The notes: generated by a model from the letters alone, not told the origin. Shown: positions 7,805 to 16,605, counted from the stretch's first letter. The stretch is 64,000 nt of DNA from Acidobacteriota bacterium (GCA_018268935.1 JAFDVS010000024.1:32393-96392), one strand, 5' to 3'. Numbers and translations are program-made.

Positions 7805-9039
7805 CGCGTTCGCGGCGCGAGTTTCTTGCCGCACTGGCACTTGCCGGGCGCGATCCAAACGTCGTGCTCATTCTCGCTGACGATCTGGGTTACGGCGATT
7901 TGGGGTGTTACGGCGCCGTGGACAGCGTTACGCCCAATCTGGACCGCCTGGCGCAGGATGGGGCGCGATTGACGAACCACTACACGGGATCACCGGTGTG
8001 TTCCCCCGCTCGCGCCAGCCTGATGACCGGGCTCATTCCGGATCGCACTGGTGTGACCGGAGTGCTTCGGGATGAAGACGATGATACAGGGCTGGACCTG
8101 CGTCTCCCCACCATAGCCAATGCACTTCGCGATAAGGGCTACACCACCGCCTTGATCGGCAAGTGGCACCTCGGGATGAAGGGCGCCTATCTCCCCCGCA
8201 AGCGCGGCTTCGATTACTTCTGGGGCTTTCTCAACGGGACCATCGACTACTTCACTCATCTCTCGAAAGGTGGTGGCGCCACGGGGCAGCGCACCACCTA
8301 TGAGAATGAGCAGCCCGTGGAACTGAAGGGATACTTCCCGGACCTGGCAACGGCCAAGGCGGTGCAATTCGTGGAAGCGCACGCGTCCCGCAAGTGGTTC
8401 CTCTACCTGCCTCTGGCCTTGCCGCATACGCCGCTGCAAGCCGCGGAGCGCTGGAAGAAGCCCGAGCCCAATGCCGAATACCGTGGCATGTTGCGATCAC
8501 TCGACAACAACATCGGGGAGTTGCGAGCAGCACTGGAACGAACCCGGCAGTGGGATCGCACCGTGTTGATTTTTCTCTCCGACCATGGCTGGGTAAAGAA
8601 GCGTGCCCCTGCCGGCGCGGGGAGCAACGGTCCTTTGCGCGGCGGCAAGTACGAACTCTACGAGGGTGGCATTCGCGTCCCATGCATCGTTCGCTGGCCG
8701 GGCGTGACGAAGCCCGCCAGCACGGTCAACACGCCCTGCTGGTTCCCTGATTGGTACGCCACACTCACCGGCAAAAGAACGCAGGACGGCATCGATATCA
8801 AGAACTTGCTGCGTGGCTCACAAAGCGCGGCTCGCGAATTCTACTGGCGTTTCGAGGACAGCGCGGTGAAAACGCCGCTCAGCTTCGCCCTACGACAGGG
8901 AAAGTGGAAGCTGCTGAAGGTAGGCGCAGAGAAGTGGCTCTTCGACCTGGAGCAGGACCCCGCCGAGCAACGCGACCTGAGCGCGCAGCAACCCACGATT
9001 GTGGCGGACCTGGAGCGTAGGCTCGCCGGCCGTTTCTGA
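7801..9039 (+). CDS. Sulfatase (arylsulfatase-type, formylglycine-dependent)
   Basis: The 412-residue enzyme should hydrolyse sulfate esters. The activation motif C67-S-P-A-R71 is intact, so Cys67 can be converted to formylglycine. The metal-binding Asp pair is at LADDLGYGD (26-34), GKWHLGMKG follows in the middle, and a later LSDHGW supplies further metal ligands. The N-terminus has a Tat-like SRREFL motif but only about nine hydrophobic residues before the catalytic domain begins at residue 18, which is short for a working Tat signal. No formylglycine-generating enzyme is nearby. The GTG start overlaps the GntR stop by 4 bases, so the sulfatase is the first structural gene of the regulated operon. 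Confidence 0.92.
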   Translation: MTRSRREFLAALALAGRDPNVVLILADDLGYGDLGCYGAVDSVTPNLDRLAQDGARLTNHYTGSPVCSPARASLMTGLIPDRTGVTGVLRDEDDDTGLDLRLPTIANALRDKGYTTALIGKWHLGMKGAYLPRKRGFDYFWGFLNGTIDYFTHLSKGGGATGQRTTYENEQPVELKGYFPDLATAKAVQFVEAHASRKWFLYLPLALPHTPLQAAERWKKPEPNAEYRGMLRSLDNNIGELRAALERTRQWDRTVLIFLSDHGWVKKRAPAGAGSNGPLRGGKYELYEGGIRVPCIVRWPGVTKPASTVNTPCWFPDWYATLTGKRTQDGIDIKNLLRGSQSAAREFYWRFEDSAVKTPLSFALRQGKWKLLKVGAEKWLFDLEQDPAEQRDLSAQQPTIVADLERRLAGRF

Positions 9040-9053
9040 CGTACCATGACTAC

Positions 9054-9971
9054 ATGTATTCCCCTCGGCATTCGCTGACCAAATGGTTGGTGGCGGCGCT
9101 GTTTGCCGGCATCTTCTGCCTTCGAGCCCTGTCCAGCTATCAGCAGGGCAATCCGCAAAACGATTTCCACTTCTCACTGATTGGCGATCGCACCGGAGAC
9201 GCGCAGCCGCAAATCTTCGGCCGCGTCTGGCGCGAAGTGGACATGCTGCGTCCCGATTTCGTTGTCACCGTGGGCGACACAATTCAGGGCGGCAAGGAAG
9301 ACAAGATGGAAGGCGAATGGGCCGAACTGCGGCCGCTGTGGAAGCGGTATAACCGTTATCCCGTCTACTTCACACCCGGCAACCACGACATCTGGTCAAA
9401 GGCCTCCGAAGAACTGTACATCAAGGAGACCGGAAACAAGCCTTATTACAGCTTCCACTACCAGGATGCGCACTTCACCATCCTGGACAACAGCCGCACG
9501 CGTGACCTAAGCGCGGAACAGCTTCAGTTTCTCGAAGAAGATCTCAAAGCGAACGCCAACCGCAATCCCAAGTTTGTCGTCTTCCACCGGCCGTTCTGGA
9601 TCACCGCATTTCAGGAAGGCGGCGCCGAGATGCACCTGCACAAACTGGCCAAGCAGTACGGTGTGCACCACGTGATCAGCGGTCACGGACACCGCTTTGT
9701 GCGCATGGTGCGCGATGGGATCACCTATATGGAAGTGGGGAGTTCCGGTGGCGGCATGAAAGGCAGCCTGATTCGCGGCGATGGATTCCGCAATGGCTGC
9801 TTCTATCACCACGTCTGGGGCCGCGTGAAGGGCGGTGAAGTCACGTTCACAGTGAAGGAGCTCGACGGACAATTTGGTGAAGGGCGCATGTTTAACGCCG
9901 CCGATTGGGATGAGAACGGGCCGAAGTTCGAAACCGCCGATCCCGCGCTCAGCACCAAGCCGCAAACCTAA
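9054..9971 (+). CDS. Calcineurin-like metallophosphoesterase, membrane-anchored or secreted
   Basis: The 305-residue protein has an N-terminal hydrophobic segment (about 10-26) and a dinuclear metallophosphatase fold. Motifs appear in family order: GDR (44-46), GDTIQGG (74-80), GNHD (109-112), FHRPF (177-181) and SGHGHRF (209-215). The first motif reads D-R instead of the usual D-x-H, so one metal ligand differs from the textbook set. The substrate is unknown. It starts 14 bases after the sulfatase and is probably in the same operon, so removal of phosphate from a product of the sulfatase pathway is possible. A TACCAT hexamer six bases before the ATG could also be an internal -10 element. Confidence 0.87.
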   Translation: MYSPRHSLTKWLVAALFAGIFCLRALSSYQQGNPQNDFHFSLIGDRTGDAQPQIFGRVWREVDMLRPDFVVTVGDTIQGGKEDKMEGEWAELRPLWKRYNRYPVYFTPGNHDIWSKASEELYIKETGNKPYYSFHYQDAHFTILDNSRTRDLSAEQLQFLEEDLKANANRNPKFVVFHRPFWITAFQEGGAEMHLHKLAKQYGVHHVISGHGHRFVRMVRDGITYMEVGSSGGGMKGSLIRGDGFRNGCFYHHVWGRVKGGEVTFTVKELDGQFGEGRMFNAADWDENGPKFETADPALSTKPQT

Positions 9972-10727
9972 ATGCCCCGCACCGGCTGGGGATGGGAAAT
10001 CACGCCTGAGGAACTGCGCTCCTGGATACTGTTCGAAGATGATCGTCTGTTGGTGGTGAACAAACCCGGCTTGGTGGTTTGCCATCCCTCCAAACACGGG
10101 CCATGGTCGAGTCTGATTGGCGCATGCCGTGAACTCCTTGGTGTGGACCGGCTGCACATGCCCTCGCGGCTCGATCGGGAAACCAGTGGTGTGGTGGTCT
10201 TCGCCAAGGATGCGAAAACAGGCTCGCTGTTGCAGCGCGCGATGCAGCATCGAAAAGTGCGTAAGGTTTATCACGCGGTGTTGGTGGGCCAACTCCGCGA
10301 GCCTGCCGGTGTAAGCGGCGCCATCGGCAAAGATACTGCTTCCGTGGTTTGGATGAAGCAGGCTGTTTGCGAGGACGGGCAGCCGGCCCAGACGGAGTTC
10401 TTCCCCTTATCCTCCGATGGCGAGTACACACTAGCGCGCGTGGAACCCCACACCGGGCGCTTGCACCAGATCCGCGTGCATGCCGCATCCATTGGGCATC
10501 CCGTAGCTGGCGATAAGATCTACGGCCCCGACGAGCGCCTGTTCCTCGAGTTTTTGGAAACTGGCTGGACACCCAGCCTGGCCAAACTGCTGCGCTTCGA
10601 ACGCCAGTTACTGCACGCCTCCGAATGGCAATGCCTGGAGGAAAGCATGCCTTTGCATTTCTACGCCCCGCTGCCTGAGGAGTGGCAATCTGTAACGTGC
10701 GTGGCGGATGCGGCAACTTGTTCTTAA
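9972..10727 (+). CDS. RluA-family RNA pseudouridine synthase
   Basis: This 251-residue enzyme should isomerise uridine to pseudouridine in rRNA or tRNA. The catalytic motif RLDRETSG (66-73, nucleophile Asp68) is intact, the VNKPGLVVCHPS strand lies at about 29-40, and GRLHQIRVH marks the later RNA-binding core. There is no S4 domain, so it resembles the shorter RluA/TruC-like members. Which uridine it modifies cannot be told from sequence. The ATG directly follows the phosphoesterase TAA with no spacer. It is a housekeeping gene inside an otherwise catabolic operon, probably through tight packing rather than shared function. Confidence 0.92.
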   Translation: MPRTGWGWEITPEELRSWILFEDDRLLVVNKPGLVVCHPSKHGPWSSLIGACRELLGVDRLHMPSRLDRETSGVVVFAKDAKTGSLLQRAMQHRKVRKVYHAVLVGQLREPAGVSGAIGKDTASVVWMKQAVCEDGQPAQTEFFPLSSDGEYTLARVEPHTGRLHQIRVHAASIGHPVAGDKIYGPDERLFLEFLETGWTPSLAKLLRFERQLLHASEWQCLEESMPLHFYAPLPEEWQSVTCVADAATCS

Positions 10728-10744
10728 CCGCTAGTCTCAAGGGA

Positions 10745-11986
10745 ATGCGCGTTCTTCTGCTGGTGTGTGTGGCCGGGCTTCTGCCCGCGGCCGATCTTTA
10801 CGTACGCAATGTCACTCGCATTGATGTGACTGGTGCAAAGAAGCCGTATCGAACCAGCCTCTGGATCTCAGGCAACCGCGTGCGCGCCGAAGGTGCGCGT
10901 GTGCAACCTCCGAAAGACGCAGTGCTGGTGGATGGGGAAGGGAAGTATCTACTCCCCGGGCTGTGGGATTCGCACTTCCATCTCATCCGCGGCGAGTCCG
11001 ATCCGCAGCCGGTGCTCGACAAGTTACTGAAGCATGGCGTCACCACGGTCCGCGACATGGGCAGCATACCGGACCGCATCGTCGCCCTCCGGGACGCGAT
11101 TGCCGCGGGGAAAGCGCAGGGGCCGCGATTGATTGTCGCCGGTGCGATGCTCGACGGGCCGCCTTCGAAACCCGATCCCACCATGCACATCGTTGCCAAT
11201 GCGCAAGAGGCTTCCGCGGAGGCGCACCGTCTCGCTGCGCTTAAAGTGGATTTCCTCAAAGTACAGCAGAACCTCTCGGCGGAAAGCTATCGCGCGGTCG
11301 CCGCTACAGCGAAAGCCAAGGGTCTCGCGATAATGGGCCATACCCCCGATGCCCTCACCGTGACGGAAGCCGCCCAAGCAGGCCAGCGCAGCATCGAACA
11401 TTTGACCGGGGTGCTGATCGCCTGTTCCTCGCGCGAAGCCGAACTGCGGGAACTCATCGCGAGGGGCGTAGCCGGTGTCGACTTCGGGCCGCTCGGCGAA
11501 GCTGGCCGAATCACCCTCGATTCCTTCTCCGAACAAAAGGCCCTGGAATTGTTCCGGCAATGGAAATCGTCGTTCCAACTGCCGACACTGGTTTGGGAGA
11601 AAGCCTATCTGCTGGCGCCTTCTTCGCGCCGCCGCCCGGAAACCGCGGCGATGATGAAGGAGTACTTCGCCAAGGGGATGGCGGTTGTTCGTCTCATGCA
11701 TCAAGCGGGCATCCGCTTCGTTGCCGGAACAGACGGCGGCGATACGTTCACCACGCCGGGCCTCGGCTTGCATCAGGAACTTGAACTGCTGGTCGAAGCG
11801 GGAATGACTCCGTTGGAAGCACTGCAATCGGCAACGGTGAACGCAGCGGCGATGATGAATCAGCCGCTCCCGCCCGCCGATTTCGTCTTGCTCTCCGCTA
11901 ATCCCCTCGATGATATCCGCAATACCCGCAAGGTTGAGGGCGTCATCACAAGGGGAAAGTTCAGTGCGCTAGGATATGCCCAATGA
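10745..11986 (+). CDS. Secreted amidohydrolase family protein
   Basis: I place the start at ATG 10745, which gives 413 residues beginning with a signal peptide (MRVLLLVCVAGLLPA). Earlier in-frame codons overlap the pseudouridine synthase gene. The imidazolonepropionase/dipeptidase-like amidohydrolase barrel is shown by the metal-binding HxH in LWDSHFHL, a candidate carboxylated Lys in VDFLKVQQ, His in MGHTPDA and SIEHLTG, and the metal Asp in GTDGGD. It probably hydrolyses a cyclic amide, lactone or dipeptide in the periplasm; the substrate is unknown. A TAGTCT hexamer ends seven bases before the ATG, so a near-leaderless transcript is possible. The stop overlaps the DUF1569 start by 4 bases. 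Confidence 0.88.
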   Translation: MRVLLLVCVAGLLPAADLYVRNVTRIDVTGAKKPYRTSLWISGNRVRAEGARVQPPKDAVLVDGEGKYLLPGLWDSHFHLIRGESDPQPVLDKLLKHGVTTVRDMGSIPDRIVALRDAIAAGKAQGPRLIVAGAMLDGPPSKPDPTMHIVANAQEASAEAHRLAALKVDFLKVQQNLSAESYRAVAATAKAKGLAIMGHTPDALTVTEAAQAGQRSIEHLTGVLIACSSREAELRELIARGVAGVDFGPLGEAGRITLDSFSEQKALELFRQWKSSFQLPTLVWEKAYLLAPSSRRRPETAAMMKEYFAKGMAVVRLMHQAGIRFVAGTDGGDTFTTPGLGLHQELELLVEAGMTPLEALQSATVNAAAMMNQPLPPADFVLLSANPLDDIRNTRKVEGVITRGKFSALGYAQ

Positions 11987-12423
11987 AAACCGTTTGGGAT
12001 GACGCTGTTCGCCGGGAATTGCTGGACCGCTTCGCTAGTATAAAGCCGGAGCAGAAACCGCGTTGGGGCAGGATGAATGCCGGCCAGATGGTGGCTCACT
12101 GCGCTGATCCGCTACGCGCTGCCATGGGCGAGATGAGCGTTACCGAAAAGTGGACCCCTTTTCGCATCGGGCTGTTTCGCTATCTGGTGATCTACGTCTT
12201 GCCTTGGCCCAAAGGAGCACCCACTGCTCCGGAGTTCATTCACACCGGAACGGAGGATCTCCAGCGCAACCGCCAATTGCTAGCCGACGCACTGGAGCGC
12301 TTTGCAGCTTATCGCGGTAAGCCCTTTCGCGAACATGCCGCCTTCGGTGCCCTATCCGAAAAGGATTGGGGGCACCTTACCTGGCGTCACCTCGATCACC
12401 ACCTGCAGCAGTTCGGCGCCTAG
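11983..12423 (+). CDS. DUF1569 / DinB-like four-helix protein
   Basis: This 146-residue protein matches the DUF1569 group of the DinB/YfiT superfamily: an N-terminal helix (FASIKPEQKPRWGRM), the MVAHCADPLRAAM segment carrying a putative metal His, and the C-terminal HLTWRHLDHHLQQFG helix with further His residues. Superfamily members are metal-binding helical bundles; some are thiol-dependent transferases. No substrate is known. It is the last gene of the rightward run, with an ATGA overlap to the amidohydrolase, and its TAG stop is shared with the convergent oxidoreductase gene in CTAG. Confidence 0.8.
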   Translation: MKTVWDDAVRRELLDRFASIKPEQKPRWGRMNAGQMVAHCADPLRAAMGEMSVTEKWTPFRIGLFRYLVIYVLPWPKGAPTAPEFIHTGTEDLQRNRQLLADALERFAAYRGKPFREHAAFGALSEKDWGHLTWRHLDHHLQQFGA

Positions 12424-13574
12424 ATTCGCGGGACTTCCACTTCCGCACCTTTGCGATCCGCAGAAACATAGCCCGCATAGATGGCGAGAGTGATATCGAT
12501 GGCCAGCTCCAGATCGCATTCCGGATGCTTTCCTTCCCGCATGCACCGGACGAAATCGTGCATCTCATACATCTGTCCGTTCGACCAGCCGAATTCCGGG
12601 TACGCCGGGATCCAGCCTTCGTTGGAACTGATCTTCTCCATCAGATCCATTCCTTCGAACTCCTTGCGGCTGGGGCTGTACAGATCCACTACCTTCACCG
12701 GTTGAATATGGCAACGGGTGCGATGATTGTTGGCGTACACCTCGACGAAGTCATACACACCACCGAGCACGAGTTCGCTGGTCATCACATCCGCGATCAT
12801 TCCATCGTCGAAAATGACGTGAAGAAACGCATAGTCTTCCGTATCTTTGTAAGTGGTCCGCAAATAGCCGCGGTCCTCGAAATCGGGGCGCTTGGTGATG
12901 GCATGCGTGCGGCAGGAAACGGCCACCGGCCGGATCGGTGACCCTCGCCGCGCGATCCCTTCCTTGCGCTTCAGATACAACACTCCGCCCAGCGGATGAC
13001 AGCCTTTGCCGATCAGCGAGCCACCACCTTGCTCACTCCAGATGCCATACACGGGCGAATGCGAGCCGGAATGCGACTCCTCCGCCGTCATGCGGAGAAT
13101 CTGTGCCTTGGTGGTCTCAATGATCTCCCGCTCGCGCTGGATGGAAGGAGCGTAAATGTAGTTTTCCGCATAGCCGAGGATGACGCCGGCTTCATCGACG
13201 GTTTGCCTGATCCCGCGAAGCTCTTCCGTCACCGAAGCCAGCATCTCTTCCTTCGAATACTGTTCCGGAGAGCCGAAGAATCCGTGGAAAGGCTTCTCCA
13301 CAATGATGTGCTTGCCGGCCTTGGCCGCGCTCCGGATGTAGGCGGCATGCGACGACGGCGGTGTGCAGATGTCCAGCACATCGATATGCGGCAGCATTTC
13401 CTCGACGCTCTCATAGGCCGCGGTCTCGAATTCACGAGCGAAGGCTTCCCTGCTTTCCTTCCGCGAAGAAGTGACCCCGGCGGTGACGGCGGGAAGTCCC
13501 CGCAGATTCTTGTGATGAAACTTGCCGGCGAATCCGGCGCCGGCGATGCCAATGCGAAGTGGAGAAGAGTTCAT
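12420..13574 (-). CDS. Gfo/Idh/MocA family oxidoreductase
   Basis: The 384-residue NAD(P)-dependent oxidoreductase has no export signal. The Rossmann dinucleotide motif GIAGAGFAGKF (9-19) is followed by the family EKPFHGF motif that places the catalytic Lys, and by the C-terminal sheet domain. Such enzymes oxidise or reduce sugars, inositols or 3-keto-glycosides. The lack of a Tat signal separates it from the exported paralogue at 16606. It diverges from the GH172-type gene over 68 bases, suggesting both act on the same saccharide. A -10-like TACACT at 13596-13591 (minus strand) is the best promoter candidate. Confidence 0.9.
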   Translation of the reverse strand: MNSSPLRIGIAGAGFAGKFHHKNLRGLPAVTAGVTSSRKESREAFAREFETAAYESVEEMLPHIDVLDICTPPSSHAAYIRSAAKAGKHIIVEKPFHGFFGSPEQYSKEEMLASVTEELRGIRQTVDEAGVILGYAENYIYAPSIQREREIIETTKAQILRMTAEESHSGSHSPVYGIWSEQGGGSLIGKGCHPLGGVLYLKRKEGIARRGSPIRPVAVSCRTHAITKRPDFEDRGYLRTTYKDTEDYAFLHVIFDDGMIADVMTSELVLGGVYDFVEVYANNHRTRCHIQPVKVVDLYSPSRKEFEGMDLMEKISSNEGWIPAYPEFGWSNGQMYEMHDFVRCMREGKHPECDLELAIDITLAIYAGYVSADRKGAEVEVPRI

Positions 13575-13642
13575 GGGATGCGAATTCTCCAGTGTACGAT
13601 GAGCGCGCCGCCGGCTTGCCCGGCCAGGATATAGTCATGGGC

Positions 13643-14662
13643 ATGCACGTGTGTTTCTTTCTTGCGGCGTTGACCGCACTTCAGGCACAGCCTGTCGATC
13701 TTCCCCAACCTTACCGGGCGATGCGCTCTTCCAGCTATCGCACCGACGGCGGCAATGCCGACGCCGTGCGCGTGGAGCCACAAAGCAGCTACACCGTGGC
13801 GGACATCAAAGGCGCGGGCCGTCTCGTACACATGTGGTTCACCATCGCGACCGCCGAAGAGAATTACCTGCGGACCACGCGCATCAAGATCTATTGGGAT
13901 GGCTCCACAACGCCCGCCGTCGATGTCCCCTTCGGCGATTTTCACCTGCTGGGTCACGGTCAGGTTCGCCAAGTGAATTCCGCCTACGTCACGGTTAGAG
14001 CCCGGCCGGAGTTGAACCACAACCTGCGCAATCCGAACGTTGCCGGATTCAACAGCTACTTCCCCATGCCCTACTCCACCGCTGCGAGAGTCGTGATTGA
14101 GAACGGTTCGAAGGAGCCTTTGACATCGCTCTACTATCAGATCGACTACCAGGCCTGGCCTAAAGCGCCGAGCACGCTGCGGTTTCACGCTCATTTCCGC
14201 GAGACAGCGGCCGAGCCTTTCCGCGGCAACGAACCCGGCCGGGCCACCTCACGCAATACGAAGCCCGAAGACAATCACCTCATCGTGGAGACCACCGGCG
14301 CCGGGCACTTTCTCGGTGTCGCTCTCAGCATTGATGCCTCCGGCGCCGGTTGGTGGGAGGGTGACGAGATGATGTGGATCGACGGAGAATCCTCGCCCTC
14401 CATCAACGGCACGGGCACCGAAGATTACTTCGGCAGCGCCTGGGGATTTCGCGCCGAGTACAACATGCCCTATCACGGCGTGACCTTCCTCAAGAAAGTG
14501 CCGTCGCGCCCGGATTGGCAGGCCGGCTTGTACACGGTCTACCGCTTTCACGAGAAGGATCCCATCCCCTTCCGCAAATCCTTTAAGATGTCGATTGAGC
14601 GCGGCCATAACAATCACCGCCGCGATAGTAAATACTGGAGCGTCGCCTACTGGTACCAGTAA
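13643..14662 (+). CDS. GH172 (DUF2961) family secreted glycosidase-like protein
   Basis: The 339-residue protein belongs to DUF2961, now glycoside hydrolase family 172, whose characterised members act on fructofuranose or arabinofuranose linkages. Visible signatures are the N-terminal SSSYRTDGGNADAVRV block, HMWFTI, FGDFHLLGHG, NSYFPMPY, and the GTGTEDYFGSAWGF motif with acidic residues near the proposed active site. ATG 13643 gives a clean signal peptide (MHVCFFLAALTALQA); ATG 13637 is two codons earlier. A TATAGT hexamer ends seven bases before ATG 13643, so the mRNA may be leaderless. The stop directly abuts the stop of the convergent ThiS gene. Confidence 0.85.
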   Translation: MHVCFFLAALTALQAQPVDLPQPYRAMRSSSYRTDGGNADAVRVEPQSSYTVADIKGAGRLVHMWFTIATAEENYLRTTRIKIYWDGSTTPAVDVPFGDFHLLGHGQVRQVNSAYVTVRARPELNHNLRNPNVAGFNSYFPMPYSTAARVVIENGSKEPLTSLYYQIDYQAWPKAPSTLRFHAHFRETAAEPFRGNEPGRATSRNTKPEDNHLIVETTGAGHFLGVALSIDASGAGWWEGDEMMWIDGESSPSINGTGTEDYFGSAWGFRAEYNMPYHGVTFLKKVPSRPDWQAGLYTVYRFHEKDPIPFRKSFKMSIERGHNNHRRDSKYWSVAYWYQ

Positions 14663-14869
14663 TCAGCGGCAACCCCCACCCACAAAATGCACGATCTCCA
14701 CTTTGTCGCCCGGTTGCAGGGCGGTGCCGGCCCAAGCGTCTTTCCTGAGAATCAATCCGTTGTACTCGATCGCCACGCGGCTCGGATCGATATGTAAGGA
14801 TGCGAGCAGATCCAGCATCGAGCAGGCATCGGGCGCGTTGTGGCTTTCGCCATTGATCACGAGGTCCAT
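14663..14869 (-). CDS. thiS: ThiS/MoaD-like sulfur carrier protein with a GGG-Cys-Arg C-terminus
   Basis: The 68-residue protein shows the ThiS ubiquitin-like fold: INGE near residue 5, LLASLHIDPSRVAIEYNG in the middle and KVEIVHFVGGG at the end. ThiS carries sulfur as a C-terminal Gly thiocarboxylate for the thiazole of thiamine. Here two residues, Cys67 and Arg68, follow the Gly run, so the carboxyl end needed for adenylation is not exposed unless the tail is trimmed or tolerated. No thiG, thiF, thiO or protease gene is adjacent. The gene is antisense to the start of the longest frame of the neighbouring ATPase, but the preferred ATPase start (14894) leaves a 24-base divergent gap. Confidence 0.82.
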   Translation of the reverse strand: MDLVINGESHNAPDACSMLDLLASLHIDPSRVAIEYNGLILRKDAWAGTALQPGDKVEIVHFVGGGCR

Positions 14870-14893
14870 CCATTCTGTGGTAGCACAGTAAAC

Positions 14894-16552
14894 ATGCTGA
14901 CCAAGCTGCGCATCCGGAACTTCAAGCGCTTCGACGATGTGGAGATCGAGCTTGGGAACCCCGTGCTCCTCGCCGGGCCGAACAATTCCGGGAAGACTAC
15001 GGCGCTGCAGGCCTTGACACTGTGGGAAATCGGCTTGCGCCGCTGGCGCGAGAAACGGAGCGAAGGCACTCCGGAGAAACGGCCCGGAGTGACCATCAAT
15101 CGCAAAGACCTGCAGAGTGTTCCCGTGCCCTCGGCGAACTTGCTGTGGCGTAGTCTGAAGACGCGCAACGTGCAGCGCTCCAGCGGCAAGCCCGAAACGC
15201 AGAACGTGCGCATCGACATCATCGTGACCGGCGTGGATGCGTTGGGCAAGCAGTGGCAATGCGGGCTGGAGTTTGATTTCGCCAACGATGAGTCGATGTA
15301 TTGCCGCCCGGTGCGCGTCGATGGCGCCAGAAGCCCGCGCCGCATGACGGTGCCGGAGCAGGCGCACGCCGTGCGCATGGCGTTTCTGCCCCCTATGTCC
15401 GGGCTGGTTGCCAGCGAATCACGGTTGAATCCCGGTGGCATCACATACCGCTTGGGCGAGGGCCGCACCGCGGAAGTGTTGCGCAACCTCTGCTACCAGG
15501 TCCATGAAAACCCCGCCGGTTGGGCCAAATTGAAGCGCTGGATGCAGGATCTCTACCACATGGATCTTCAGGAACCGGAATACATCGCCGAGCGCGACGA
15601 GATCCAGATGGCCTACCGTGACGCGAGCGGTAGCGTCTTGGACATTTCCTGCTCCGGCCGCGGCATGCAACAAACGCTGCTCCAGTTGGCCTATCTGGAG
15701 GCGCATCCGCGCAGTGTATTGCTGCTCGATGAGCCCGATTCCCACCTGGAGATCCTGCGCCAGCAGGAACTCTTCCGTCTCTTGCGTGAGGCTGCGGTGG
15801 AACAGGATAGCCAGTTGATCGTGGCCACTCACTCAGAAGCGATCCTCAACGAAGCGGCTCGCCAGCCGGACTGCAAGATCGTGGCGTTTCTGGGCAAGCC
15901 GCACGTGCTCCCGCGCCGCCGTGCTGCGAGGCTCCGCCGTGCGCTGGAGGAAGTCCGTTTCGATCAGTACTTCCTCGCGGAACAGAAAGGTTGGGTGCTG
16001 TATTCGGATTCCAGCTTTGATCTGGACATGCTGCGAGTCTTCGCAACACGGCTGAAGCACCCTGCCGCAAGGGCACTGCAGCGGCCCTTCCACGTGCCGA
16101 CTAGTGGGGATGTCGACGCGGCCTGCGAACACTTCGCCGCGCTGCAGGAGGCAAAGCCGGAACTGCGTGGATTACTGCTGACCTTCCATCCTGGCCGCGC
16201 CAGTGAATCTGCCAACTGGCGAGCGCATCACTGGGAGCGCGGCCGTGCAGAAGACTACCTCAGTCATCCCGCGACCCTGCGTGCCTTTGCCGAACACTAT
16301 GGAGCAGGCGAAGCTTCGGCTGGATCGCTGTTTGCCGATACCGGCAGGCAGCGGGCCATGGAAGCGATGGATGCGGCGTTGGAGAAAAGCCTGGATCTGG
16401 CGGGCACACTCCGCGCGTTCTTCGAAACTTTGGGTGCAGCGCCGCCACCGGAAAGCGAAGGGTTGTGGCGACTCGCGGATTTTGTTCCCGCCGAGCTGCT
16501 CGATGAAGAAATCCGCGTGGTGCTGGATGCAATTGACGCCGTTGCCAAATGA
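14894..16552 (+). CDS. OLD-like/AAA15 family ATP-binding protein
   Basis: The 552-residue protein starts with KLRIRNFKRF, typical of OLD/RecF-like ATPases, and has Walker A GPNNSGKTT (28-36), an ABC-type signature SGRGMQQ (254-260), Walker B LLLDEPDSHL (276-285) and the H-loop ATHSE (311-315). From about residue 365 a segment (VLYSDSSFDLDMLRVFA) lies where OLD nucleases have TOPRIM, but the catalytic Glu of the usual VEGxxD motif is replaced by Ser. It is probably an ATPase without nuclease activity, or with a diverged C-terminal function. No Gabija-type helicase or other partner is adjacent. I chose ATG 14894 because it gives the canonical OLD N-terminus. Confidence 0.82.
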   Translation: MLTKLRIRNFKRFDDVEIELGNPVLLAGPNNSGKTTALQALTLWEIGLRRWREKRSEGTPEKRPGVTINRKDLQSVPVPSANLLWRSLKTRNVQRSSGKPETQNVRIDIIVTGVDALGKQWQCGLEFDFANDESMYCRPVRVDGARSPRRMTVPEQAHAVRMAFLPPMSGLVASESRLNPGGITYRLGEGRTAEVLRNLCYQVHENPAGWAKLKRWMQDLYHMDLQEPEYIAERDEIQMAYRDASGSVLDISCSGRGMQQTLLQLAYLEAHPRSVLLLDEPDSHLEILRQQELFRLLREAAVEQDSQLIVATHSEAILNEAARQPDCKIVAFLGKPHVLPRRRAARLRRALEEVRFDQYFLAEQKGWVLYSDSSFDLDMLRVFATRLKHPAARALQRPFHVPTSGDVDAACEHFAALQEAKPELRGLLLTFHPGRASESANWRAHHWERGRAEDYLSHPATLRAFAEHYGAGEASAGSLFADTGRQRAMEAMDAALEKSLDLAGTLRAFFETLGAAPPPESEGLWRLADFVPAELLDEEIRVVLDAIDAVAK

Positions 16553-16605
16553 TGCGCAGGCTCCAAAGAAAGTTAGAATGAGGTTTCGGAAGCGAGGTTA
16601 GTCGA

